The translations under genes were made by a program, and so were the position numbers. The notes under the pieces were generated by a model that did not search any database, was not told the DNA's origin, and worked only from the letters and a program-made list of their open reading frames with translations. Of a DNA stretch of 64,000 nt, positions 17,272 through 25,496 are shown in pieces. Source of the DNA: Sinorhizobium meliloti 4H41 (lineage in GTDB: Bacteria > Pseudomonadota > Alphaproteobacteria > Rhizobiales > Rhizobiaceae); assembly GCF_000375585.1 (NCBI RefSeq), contig NZ_AQWP01000001.1, forward strand, positions 434,001 through 498,000, written 5' to 3'. Each line of letters begins with the position of its first letter. Position 1 is the stretch's first letter.

Positions 17272-20200
17272 TTATTCCGCCGCGGCGCGTCCCGCCGCGG
17301 CAAGCTGCGTGAGCCAGGCGCGCAGCGCGGCCGGGCGGACGGGCTTGTGCTGCAGCGAGACGCCGTCCCGTTCGGCGGCGCCGCGCACTTCCGGTGACCG
17401 GTCGGCCGTTACCATCAGGGCGGGGATACTCTCCTGCCAGAGGCCGCGGATCGCGGCGATCGCCTCGACGCCGGTGCCGTCGCCGAGGTGATAGTCGGCG
17501 ACGATCGCGTCGGGACGCACGCTCAATGTACCGGGCGCCATTTCAGTGCAGGCGGCGAGCGATTCGGCGGTCGTCACGCTGCAGCCCCAGCCGCCGAGCA
17601 GCAGGGCCATGCCTTCGAGAATCTTCGGCTCGTTGTCGATGCAGATGACGTTTAGCCCGGCCAGTGCTTCGCTCGTTTTCGCCGCTGCGACGGGTTGCGG
17701 CCTGACCCTGCCGCCGGCGCTCTTGTCGAGCGGCACGGTGACCTTGAAGCCGGTGCCCTTTCCCGGCCTCGATTGCAGGCCGACCGGGTGATTGAGAACC
17801 CGCGAGATGCGGTCGACGATGGAGAGACCGAGGCCGAGCCCCGACGCGGTTCGCGCGCCTTCTTCGAGGCGCGCGAATTCCTTGAAGACGGTGCGGAATT
17901 TCGATGTAGGAATTCCGATGCCCGAATCGAGGACTTCGATCGTCGCCGTCTGTCCGTGCCGGCGCACGCCCACCAGCACCTTGCCCCGGAGTGTGTATTT
18001 TATGGCGTTCGATACGAGGTTCTGGACGAGGCGCCGGAGCAGGTTCGGATCGCTGCGCGCTGCGAGCGATGTCGGCATGATGACGAGTTCGATATCCTTC
18101 GCCCTCGCCATCGGCGCGAAATCCGTCTCGATCCGCCTGAGCAATTCGTCGAGCGGTACGGATTGCAGGCGCGGCTTCATCGCGCCGGTGTCGAGCCGCG
18201 AAATGTCGAGCACGGCGCCGAGGATGGCTTCCACCGATTCCAGCGATGAATCGATGTTCTGCACCAGCGCCCGGTTGTCGGAATCTCCGAGTCGCTCGAC
18301 CAGCGACGAGGAGTAGAGCCGTGCCGCGTTCAAGGGCTGCAGGATGTCGTGACCGGCAGCGGCAAAGAAGCGGGTCTTGCCGATATTCGCCTCCTCGGCG
18401 GCCGCCCTTGCCTCGCCCAGTTCGCGGTTGACGCGTGTGAGTTCTCCCGTCCGCTCGGCGACGCGCAATTCCAGCGTTTCATTCGCCTGTTTGAGCGCCA
18501 TGTCGGCCGCGACGCGCTGGGTTATGTCGGTGTAGGTTGTGACGATGCCCTTGTCGGGCATGGCATTGCTTCTGACTTCGAGGATGCGGGCGCCGCCTTC
18601 GAGTTCGAGCAGGAACGGCTTGTCGAGCGTCAGGAAGTTGGCGATCAGCGCCTTCTCCTCATCCTGGCGGACATCCCCGCGGCGGGCAAGAATCGCGACG
18701 ATGTCGGCCAGCGGAAAGCCCACCTGTCCGGCGGCCTCGGGGAGGTCCAGGAGTTCGCGGAAGCGGCGGTTCCAGATGATGAGATTGTTGGCGTTGTCGA
18801 AGACGGCAATGCCCTGGTCCATCTGCGAGAGTGCCGTATGCAGCATGTCCTGGTTGTATTGGAGCGCCTCGCTTGCCTGGTCGAGCAGCCAGGCGGTGTC
18901 GGAGGAGGTGTCGTCCATGCGCTGCAGGACAAGTGAAAGGACGAGCCGGGCGGAGGACGAGCCGATTGCGCTGCCGAGCAATTGTTCCGAGAAGTGGACA
19001 AGCGCCATGTCGGCGGAGGCGTTTTCGTCGAGCCAGCGGCCGGATTGCTGTTCATAGGTATGGAAGGAGCGCTGCATGCGCTCCTCGCCCATGTAACGGC
19101 CGATCGTCGTCTTGAGGTCGCGCACCGTCACCTTGGTTTTGCGCCCGCGGAAGGTCCGCTCGGTGCGTGAGCGGCGGGTGATGAAGACGCCCGCCTGGAA
19201 ACGCTCCAAGGGTTTGGGCGCGCGCGTCAGCGAACCCACGATATAGGCCGCGACATTGACGAGCATGCTGAGAGCCGTCGCATTTACCAGCGGGTCTGAC
19301 TGGGCGCCGGAGAAGAGATCGGTGAAGGGCAGCAGGAAGCTGAGCACCGTGGAGGCGATGTGGGAATTGTCCGGCCCGCCGAGGCTCGGCAGGAAAAGGA
19401 CGTAGGCCCAGACGAGAAAGCCGCTGACCATCCCCGCGATCGCGCCGCGGGCATTGGCCTGCCGCCAGACGAGGCCACCGAGGAGCGCCGGCGCCATCTG
19501 CGCGATGGCGGCGAAGGAGAGCAGTCCGAGCGAGGCAAGCCCGGCGCTGATATCGGCGGCGCGATAATAGCCGTAGCCGAGGAAGAGGACGACGAAGATC
19601 GCCGTTCGGCGGATATTGAGGAGCGTACCGGCCATGTCCTCCTGGAGAGAGCCGCGGGTGCCGAGCCTGCGGCGCAGGAATACCGGCATGACGATGTCGT
19701 TCGAAACCATGATCGAGAGCGCGACCGAAGCGACGATGACCATGGCGGTCGCTGCGGAGAAGCCGCCGATGAAGGTGAAAAGCGTGACGAGCGGCACGTC
19801 GCCGGCAAGCGGCAGCGCCAGAAGATAGAGATCCGCATTGCCGGAGCCGGAGAAGGTCAGGATGCCGGCGATCGCGATCGGCAGGACGAAGGCGTTGATT
19901 GCGATCAGATAGAGCGGGAAGAGGATGCCCGCCGTGCGCAGTTCGTTATCGGTACGGTTTTCCACGACCGTTACGTGGAATTGCCGGGGAAGCATGATGA
20001 TGCCGAAGGCGGAAAGCGCGATCATCAGAATCCAGCGCGCGACCGGCGTCTGGTATTCGAGCGCGGCGAGCACCGTGGGACTCTGCTGCGCTTCCGCCCA
20101 TAGATTTGCAGGCCCGCCGAACAGGAAGAAGACGATATAGATGCCCACCGTGAGCATCGCCACGAGCTTGACGACCGATTCCATCGCGATTGCGAGGATC

Positions 20201-20778
20201 AAGCCGTCCTGGTGTTCCGTCGCATCCGTGTGGCGCGTACCGAAGACGATCGCGAAACAGGCGAGAAAGAGCGTGACCAGAAGCGGCAGGTCGACGAAGT
20301 TCTCGCCCGAGCCTATGCCGTAGTCGCTGGTGTCGATCATCGTGGCGACCGAACTCGACACCGCCTTGAGCTGCAATGCGATATAGGGAATGGCCCCGAC
20401 GAGCGAGATCAGCGCGACGATTGCCGCAACGGCCGGGTTCTTGCCGTAGCGCGCAGCCACGAAATCGGCGACGGAGGTTAGCTTTTCGGTCTTGGCGAGC
20501 CGGACGATGCGGCGGATCAGCGGCATGCCGAACGTGAACATCAGGATCGGGCCGATGTAGATGCCGGTGAATTCGAGTCCGCGCTCCGCCGCAAGGCCGA
20601 CGCCGCCGAAATAGGTCCAGGAGGTGCAGTAGATCGCCAGGCTCAGCGCATAGACGAGCGGCCTGCCCTTCTCGGCAATCTTGTTTCGTCTGGCTCGCCG
20701 GTCGCCATAGCTTGCAACTGCGAAGAGCAGCAGCAGATAGGCGAAGGCCGAGGCAAAAATGACCGAACCCGAAAGCAT
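17272..20778 (-). CDS. Hybrid sensor histidine kinase with sodium:solute symporter-like sensor domain
   Basis: 1168 residues. Residues 1-~500 form a 12-13 TM SSF/PutP-like domain ('LVYALSLAIYCTSWTYFGGVGLAAERGLEFTGIYIGP'). Next come a STAC-like linker (~520-640), a PAS domain (~665-780; 'QMDQGIAVFDNANNLIIWNRRFRELL'), a coiled coil, HisKA with phospho-His810 ('FFAAAGHDILQPLNAARLY'), HATPase ('NLVSNAIKYTLRGKVLV', 'GLGLSIV') and a C-terminal receiver with Asp1095 ('AIVADYHLGDG'). It is of the CbrA/NahK-like class, in which a substrate transporter-like module is fused to a kinase. The signal may be a transported solute. The convergent LuxR regulator is the probable output. Confidence 0.9.
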   Translation of the reverse strand: MLSGSVIFASAFAYLLLLFAVASYGDRRARRNKIAEKGRPLVYALSLAIYCTSWTYFGGVGLAAERGLEFTGIYIGPILMFTFGMPLIRRIVRLAKTEKLTSVADFVAARYGKNPAVAAIVALISLVGAIPYIALQLKAVSSSVATMIDTSDYGIGSGENFVDLPLLVTLFLACFAIVFGTRHTDATEHQDGLILAIAMESVVKLVAMLTVGIYIVFFLFGGPANLWAEAQQSPTVLAALEYQTPVARWILMIALSAFGIIMLPRQFHVTVVENRTDNELRTAGILFPLYLIAINAFVLPIAIAGILTFSGSGNADLYLLALPLAGDVPLVTLFTFIGGFSAATAMVIVASVALSIMVSNDIVMPVFLRRRLGTRGSLQEDMAGTLLNIRRTAIFVVLFLGYGYYRAADISAGLASLGLLSFAAIAQMAPALLGGLVWRQANARGAIAGMVSGFLVWAYVLFLPSLGGPDNSHIASTVLSFLLPFTDLFSGAQSDPLVNATALSMLVNVAAYIVGSLTRAPKPLERFQAGVFITRRSRTERTFRGRKTKVTVRDLKTTIGRYMGEERMQRSFHTYEQQSGRWLDENASADMALVHFSEQLLGSAIGSSSARLVLSLVLQRMDDTSSDTAWLLDQASEALQYNQDMLHTALSQMDQGIAVFDNANNLIIWNRRFRELLDLPEAAGQVGFPLADIVAILARRGDVRQDEEKALIANFLTLDKPFLLELEGGARILEVRSNAMPDKGIVTTYTDITQRVAADMALKQANETLELRVAERTGELTRVNRELGEARAAAEEANIGKTRFFAAAGHDILQPLNAARLYSSSLVERLGDSDNRALVQNIDSSLESVEAILGAVLDISRLDTGAMKPRLQSVPLDELLRRIETDFAPMARAKDIELVIMPTSLAARSDPNLLRRLVQNLVSNAIKYTLRGKVLVGVRRHGQTATIEVLDSGIGIPTSKFRTVFKEFARLEEGARTASGLGLGLSIVDRISRVLNHPVGLQSRPGKGTGFKVTVPLDKSAGGRVRPQPVAAAKTSEALAGLNVICIDNEPKILEGMALLLGGWGCSVTTAESLAACTEMAPGTLSVRPDAIVADYHLGDGTGVEAIAAIRGLWQESIPALMVTADRSPEVRGAAERDGVSLQHKPVRPAALRAWLTQLAAAGRAAAE

Positions 20779-20996
20779 GCCTCACTCCTCCGCTGCCAGC
20801 ATAGGGCAAGTCCATTTGGTTGGAAATCGGCGGTGCATCAGTCTTAAGTTCAAGATAACGCGCCGATATCCGCAGCGCTTGACCAAATGCAAGGAGTGCG
20901 ATTTCCTCACGCGGGGCTTTGGTCTAGATTCCTACCGGCGGTTGCCGCGCAAGACAGGTGCGGGTGGACGTTCGGGGGTATTTCCAGGAGAGAGGC

Positions 20997-21425
20997 ATGC
21001 TGAACGAATTCAAGGAGTTTATCGCCCGCGGCAACGTCATGGACCTTGCGGTCGGCGTGATCATCGGTGCGGCCTTTAGCAAGATTGTCGATTCGGTCGT
21101 CAACGACCTCGTCATGCCGGTCGTGGGAGCGATCACCGGCGGCGGCTTCGACTTCTCCAACTATTTCCTGCCGCTCTCCGCCAGTGTTACCGCGCCGACG
21201 CTCGCAGCCGCACGCGAACAGGGCGCGGTCTTTGCCTATGGCAATTTCATCACGGTGCTCATCAACTTCCTGATCCTCGCCTGGATCATCTTCCTGCTGA
21301 TCAAGCTCGTGAATCGCGCGCGTGCTTCGGTGGAAAGGGATAAGGCGCCGCCCCCGTCCGCACCTCCGCCGCAGGACATCCTGCTTCTCTCGGAAATTCG
21401 CGATCTCCTGAAGCAGCGCGCCTGA
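20997..21425 (+). CDS. mscL: Large-conductance mechanosensitive channel MscL
   Basis: 142 residues, two transmembrane helices and the conserved N-terminal '[41 protein letters not shown]'. It is a homopentameric inner-membrane channel that opens under hypo-osmotic shock. AGGAGAGAGG precedes ATG 20997; the in-frame extension upstream is not family-like. The periplasmic loop and the cytoplasmic C-terminal helix '[11 protein letters not shown]' are intact. It is divergent from the hybrid kinase across 218 bp, in which I see no clear dyad. Confidence 0.95.
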   Translation: MLNEFKEFIARGNVMDLAVGVIIGAAFSKIVDSVVNDLVMPVVGAITGGGFDFSNYFLPLSASVTAPTLAAAREQGAVFAYGNFITVLINFLILAWIIFLLIKLVNRARASVERDKAPPPSAPPPQDILLLSEIRDLLKQRA

Positions 21426-21534
21426 GACGCGGATCACGCGGCGGCCCGGTGCTGCCGAGTGATGGAAACATCACAAAATTCGATAAACAGGTCAGAGAAA
21501 TTCGCGTGATCGCCGACGCCAAAGCGTCTAGAAA

Positions 21535-21558
21535 CGGCGGGCAATCAGGAGCCCGCCG
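21535..21558 (+). promoter_or_regulatory. Hairpin with Shine-Dalgarno in its loop
   Basis: CGGCGGGC (21535-21542) pairs perfectly with GCCCGCCG (21551-21558). The 8-base loop 'aatcagga' contains the AGGA of the ribosome binding site, and the ATG of the aminotransferase starts at the very next base (21559). The GC-rich stem should strongly influence initiation. Confidence 0.6.
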
Positions 21559-22725
21559 ATGACGATCATGACCAGTCTCAGCCCCCGCGCGACGGCAGCG
21601 CCCGAAAGCGGCATCGTCGAAGTGGTCAACTATGCGCGCGGGCGCGAAGGACTGATCCCGCTCTGGGTCGGCGAAGGTGATCTGCCGACGCCGGATTTCG
21701 TCAGTCGCGCGGCGGCCGACGCGTTGATGGCCGGCGAGACCTTCTACACCTGGCAGCGCGGCATCCCACCGCTGCGCGAGGCACTGGTCCGCTATTACCA
21801 GCGCCGGTTCCTGAAGGCGCTTTCGCCTGAGAATTTCTATGTTACCGGTTCGGGAATGCAGGCGATCAAGCTTGCGATCGAAGCGGTAGGCTCTCCCGGC
21901 GACGAGGTGGTCCTGCTGACGCCCGCCTGGCCGAATTTCGCGGCCGCTGCGGACCTCTCCGGCGTTCGCCCGGTCGCCGTTCCGTTGCAGTTCGAAGGCG
22001 GCAAATGGCAGCTCGATCCCGAACGTCTTCAGGCGGCGATCGGGGAGAGGACGCGGGCGCTGTTCATCAACACGCCGTCCAACCCCACCGGTTGGACCGC
22101 CACTTACGAGGATCTCAAGGCCATTCTGGCGCTCGCGCGTAAACATGGACTCTGGATCATCGCCGACGAGATCTACGCGCTCTACTATTATCTCGGCGGC
22201 CGGGCGCCGTCCTTCCTCGACGTGATGGAGGAGGATGACCGCATCCTCTTCGTCAATTCCTTTTCCAAGAACTGGTCCATGACCGGCTGGCGTGTCGGGT
22301 GGATCGTCGCGCCGCCGGCGATGGGGCAGGTGCTCGAAAATCTCATCCAGTATTCGACCTCCGGTGTCGCGCAGTTCATGCAGCGCGGGGCAGTCGCCGC
22401 GCTCGATGAAGGCGACGGCTTCGTCGACGAGAACATTGCCAAGGCGAAGCGCAACCGCGATACGCTCAGCGACGCGCTGATCGCGACCAACCGCGTCGAA
22501 ACGCTGAAACCCGATGGCGCGCTCTACGCCTTCCTGAAGATCGACGGCGTCACCGACTCGCGGGCCGCGGCGCTCGACCTCGTCGACCGGACCGGCGTCG
22601 GTCTGGCCCCGGGGACGGCCTTCGGCGAGGGCGGAGCGCTTTTCATGCGCGCCTGCTTCCTGCGTGATCCGCTCCAGATCGCCGAGGCCGCGGAGCGCTT
22701 GCAGCGCTACATACTCAGCCGTTGA
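21559..22725 (+). CDS. PLP-dependent aminotransferase, class I/II
   Basis: 388 residues of fold-type I. 'NTPSNPTGW' (substrate loop), 'IIADEIYALYYY' (Asp binding the pyridine N) and PLP Lys237 in 'FVNSFSKNWSMTGWRVGW'; the C-terminal arginine region is 'FMRACFLRD'. It is of the aspartate/aromatic-aminotransferase-like group (AAT_like). Substrate specificity is not readable from sequence. It lies between mscL and galE with no obvious operon partner. Translation start is next to a GC hairpin (separate entry). Confidence 0.85.
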   Translation: MTIMTSLSPRATAAPESGIVEVVNYARGREGLIPLWVGEGDLPTPDFVSRAAADALMAGETFYTWQRGIPPLREALVRYYQRRFLKALSPENFYVTGSGMQAIKLAIEAVGSPGDEVVLLTPAWPNFAAAADLSGVRPVAVPLQFEGGKWQLDPERLQAAIGERTRALFINTPSNPTGWTATYEDLKAILALARKHGLWIIADEIYALYYYLGGRAPSFLDVMEEDDRILFVNSFSKNWSMTGWRVGWIVAPPAMGQVLENLIQYSTSGVAQFMQRGAVAALDEGDGFVDENIAKAKRNRDTLSDALIATNRVETLKPDGALYAFLKIDGVTDSRAAALDLVDRTGVGLAPGTAFGEGGALFMRACFLRDPLQIAEAAERLQRYILSR

Positions 22726-22906
22726 CGGGGCATTTTCGGCGAGGATACGGCCAATCGGTAAAATCCGAGCGATCGGTGCGGCAGACCCTTAACCACCCCA
22801 CCGAGAATAGCCGCTGCGTGCCGGCAAACAGCGCCCTGATTTAGAATTTCTGAAACGCGAACGCGTCTTTTCTGATCCCGCATATGCTGAGGACAGGGGA
22901 CGGGAA

Positions 22907-23935
22907 ATGGCCGTATTGGTAACAGGCGGAGCAGGTTATATCGGCAGCCACATGGTATGGTCGCTGCTCGACGGCGGCGAAGCGGTGGTGGTGCTCGACT
23001 GTCTGTCGACTGGATTTCGCTGGGCGGTCGCACCGGAGGCGCGCTTCTACTTCGGCGATGTCGGTGACCGGGCGCTGCTCCAGCGGGTCTTTGCCGAGAA
23101 CGACATCGACTCGGTCGTCCATTTTGCGGGCTCGGCCGTCGTACCGGAATCGGTCGCCAACCCGCTTGCCTATTATGAAAACAATACGGCCAATACGCGC
23201 ACGCTCATTGCCGCAACCATCGAGGCCGGCGTTCGCCATTTCGTCTTTTCTTCGACCGCCGCCGTCTATGGAACCCAGGATACGTCCGACCCGGTCGGCG
23301 AGACGGCCGCCCTGCGGCCCCAGAGTCCCTACGGCCGCTCCAAGCTGATGTCGGAGATGATGCTGCAGGACGCCGCGGCCGCGCATGATTTCCGTTTTGT
23401 CGCGTTGCGCTATTTCAACGTGGCCGGGGCCGACCCGCTCGGCCGCGCCGGGCAGTCCACCTTCGGCGCGACGCATCTGATCAAGGTCGCCTGCGAGGCG
23501 GCGCTCGGGAGGCGCCGGAAGGTCGATGTCCTGGGCACGGACTATCCGACGGCGGACGGTACCGGCGTCAGAGACTATATCCATGTGAGTGATCTCGTGG
23601 CGGCACACAGGAGCGCGCTCGCCTATCTGCGGGCTGACGGTGAACCGTTGGTTGCCAATTGCGGTTACGGCCACGGCTTCTCGGTGCTGCAGGTGCTCGA
23701 TACTGTGCGCCAGGTTTCCGGCCGCGATTTTATGGTGGACTACGCGCCCCGGCGGCCGGGCGATCCGGCGCAAATAGTCGCCGACTCTTCCGTAGCCCGG
23801 CTGAAGCTCGACTGGGTCCCGACGCATGCGAGCCTCGAGCATATCGTCCGGAGCGCCTTCGACTGGGAAAGCCATCTCGGCCGCAAGAACAGCTTCGACG
23901 AGGAACAGGACGAGCGGTTGATCGCGAACGGCTGA
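22907..23935 (+). CDS. galE: UDP-glucose 4-epimerase
   Basis: 342 residues of the extended SDR family. NAD motif 'VTGGAGYIGSH' (residues 5-15), 'FAGSAVVPESVANPLAYYENN', catalytic Ser in 'FSSTAAVYG', the Tyr-x-x-x-Lys in 'SPYGRSKLMSE', then 'RYFNVAGADP' and 'GTGVRDYIHVSDL'. It interconverts UDP-glucose and UDP-galactose for polysaccharide synthesis. This is a chromosomal single gene, not in an exo cluster; exoB-like function is possible. Convergent with chorismate mutase. Confidence 0.9.
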   Translation: MAVLVTGGAGYIGSHMVWSLLDGGEAVVVLDCLSTGFRWAVAPEARFYFGDVGDRALLQRVFAENDIDSVVHFAGSAVVPESVANPLAYYENNTANTRTLIAATIEAGVRHFVFSSTAAVYGTQDTSDPVGETAALRPQSPYGRSKLMSEMMLQDAAAAHDFRFVALRYFNVAGADPLGRAGQSTFGATHLIKVACEAALGRRRKVDVLGTDYPTADGTGVRDYIHVSDLVAAHRSALAYLRADGEPLVANCGYGHGFSVLQVLDTVRQVSGRDFMVDYAPRRPGDPAQIVADSSVARLKLDWVPTHASLEHIVRSAFDWESHLGRKNSFDEEQDERLIANG

Positions 23936-23953
23936 GCCCGTCGGGTGAAGCCT

Positions 23954-24259
23954 TCAGGCGTGGTCCTCTCCGAGCAGTTTCCGCTCGTGCGCAATGGCAC
24001 GTTCGACGAGTTGTCCCCAGAATCGTTCGTAGAAGTCCGGATCGAGGCCGAGTTCGAGCGCGTTCCGGCGCGCGTTTTCCTTCACCTCCGCCACCCGTGC
24101 CGGGATGTCCGCCTTGAGGTTGAGCGGGCGTTTGATCTCCGCGGCGCGCTCGATATAGCCCCAGCGTTCGGCGAAGAGCGTCATCAAAGCGCGGTCGAGG
24201 CGGTCGATCTCCGCACGTATATCGTCCATCGTCGTGCATTCTGCCGGTGTTTTCTGCAT
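23954..24259 (-). CDS. AroQ-type chorismate mutase
   Basis: 101 residues, all-helical: 'MDDIRAEIDRLDRALMTLFAERWGYIERAAEIK' followed by 'RVAEVKENARRNALELGLDPDFYERFWGQLVERAIAHE'. This matches stand-alone AroQ mutases, which convert chorismate to prephenate (Phe/Tyr pathway). A PchB-type isochorismate-pyruvate lyase has the same fold and cannot be excluded. Start ATG 24259 has GAGGA upstream; ATG 24229 is an alternative. Confidence 0.85.
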   Translation of the reverse strand: MQKTPAECTTMDDIRAEIDRLDRALMTLFAERWGYIERAAEIKRPLNLKADIPARVAEVKENARRNALELGLDPDFYERFWGQLVERAIAHERKLLGEDHA

Positions 24260-24378
24260 GTCGGATCCTCGCGGAGCGGAGGCCGCCCCATTTGATAGCG
24301 CCGAACTGCTAGCAAAGGGGACGCCGGCTGAGAAGGGGTTAAACCGACGCAGCGTGACGGCTCCGCTGCAGCGGGGGG

Positions 24379-24495
24379 TCACGCACCGAGAGCAAGCTTG
24401 ATCGCAAGACCGACAATGCTGACTGCCGCGACGCCGGCGGCCCATAGGCCCACGAACCAGAGAAGCTTGCGGGCAGTGCCGCTCGAGCGCGTCAA
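24379..24495 (-). CDS. DUF2474 micro-protein of the cyd operon
   Basis: 38 residues, TTG start overlapping the cydB stop (the TTG begins three bases before the end of the TGA, 24492-24495). A strong Shine-Dalgarno, GGAGGAGGG, lies within the last cydB codons. The protein is one transmembrane helix ('LLWFVGLWAAGVAAVSIVGLAIKLAL') with a short basic N-terminus. DUF2474 genes follow cydAB in many CIO-type operons and are the counterpart of CydX/CbdX, small subunits that stabilise bd oxidases. Assignment by position and topology. Confidence 0.75.
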   Translation of the reverse strand: MTRSSGTARKLLWFVGLWAAGVAAVSIVGLAIKLALGA

Positions 24496-25496
24496 TGATA
24501 GCCCTCCTCCGGATCGACCTTGCCGCGGAAGACCCAGTAGGCATAGGCGGTATAGGCGAGAATCATCGGCACCAGCACAAGCGCGCCGACGAGCAGGAAG
24601 GCGAGGCTCTCGTCCGGCGCGGCGGCATCCCAGATCGTCAGCGAAGGCGGCACCATGAAGGGATAGAAGCTGATGCCGATGCCGATATAGCCGAGCACGA
24701 ACAGGCCGAGCGCGGCGATGAAGGGCTGGACATCGTGCCGGTCGCGGATGCCCTTGAGAAGAAGGTAAAGGCAGCCGAGGACGAGCAGCGGCACGATGAC
24801 GCTGAAGATCGCCGTCGGCCATCCGAACCAGCGCTCCAGATAGACCGGCTCGAGAAACGGCGTCCAGAGGCTGACGACGCCCATTGCGGCAACCGTGGCG
24901 AGAGCGGTTCGAAGCGCGACGCCGCGCGCCCGTTCGGCGAGCTCGCCACGGGTCTTCATGACCAGCCAGGTCGCTCCGAGAAGCGCATAGCCGATCACGA
25001 TCGCCACCCCGGTGGCGATTGAAAACGGCGTCAGCCAGTCCCACCAGCCGCCGACATAGGCCCGGTTCTCGACCGGGATGCCCTGCACGAGGGCGCCGAG
25101 CGCCAGGCCTTGCGCGAAGGCAGCGAGCATCGAGCCGCCCGCAAAGGCCCAGTTCCACAGGAATTCGCCGCGCTGCGTGCGCCAGCGATACTCGAACGCC
25201 ACGCCGCGGAAGATGAGGCCGATCAGCATGGCGATGATGGGCGCGTAAAGTGCGGGCAGGATCGTCGCATAGGCGAGCGGAAACACGGCGAGCAACCCTC
25301 CGCCGCCGAGCACGAGCCAGGTTTCATTGCCGTCCCATACCGGGGCCACCGAGTTCATCATGACGTCGCGGTCATGCTTTTCGGGGAAAAACGGAAACAA
25401 TATCCCGACGCCGAGGTCGAAACCGTCGAGAACGACATAGGCAAGCACCGCAAAAGCGATGATCGCGGCCCAGATCAGTGGCAGATCAATGGCCAT
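24492..25496 (-). CDS. cydB: Cytochrome bd-type quinol oxidase subunit II (CIO type)
   Basis: 334 residues with eight to nine TM helices. 'LPLIWAAIIAFAVLAYVVLDGFDLGVGIL' at the N-terminus and 'NSVAPVWDGNETWLVLGGGGLLAVFP' are CydB signatures. It forms the heterodimeric quinol oxidase with CydA and reduces O2 at the inner membrane. It overlaps the cydA end by 11 bp and the DUF2474 gene start by 4 bp, so the three genes are translationally coupled. Confidence 0.92.
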   Translation of the reverse strand: MAIDLPLIWAAIIAFAVLAYVVLDGFDLGVGILFPFFPEKHDRDVMMNSVAPVWDGNETWLVLGGGGLLAVFPLAYATILPALYAPIIAMLIGLIFRGVAFEYRWRTQRGEFLWNWAFAGGSMLAAFAQGLALGALVQGIPVENRAYVGGWWDWLTPFSIATGVAIVIGYALLGATWLVMKTRGELAERARGVALRTALATVAAMGVVSLWTPFLEPVYLERWFGWPTAIFSVIVPLLVLGCLYLLLKGIRDRHDVQPFIAALGLFVLGYIGIGISFYPFMVPPSLTIWDAAAPDESLAFLLVGALVLVPMILAYTAYAYWVFRGKVDPEEGYH

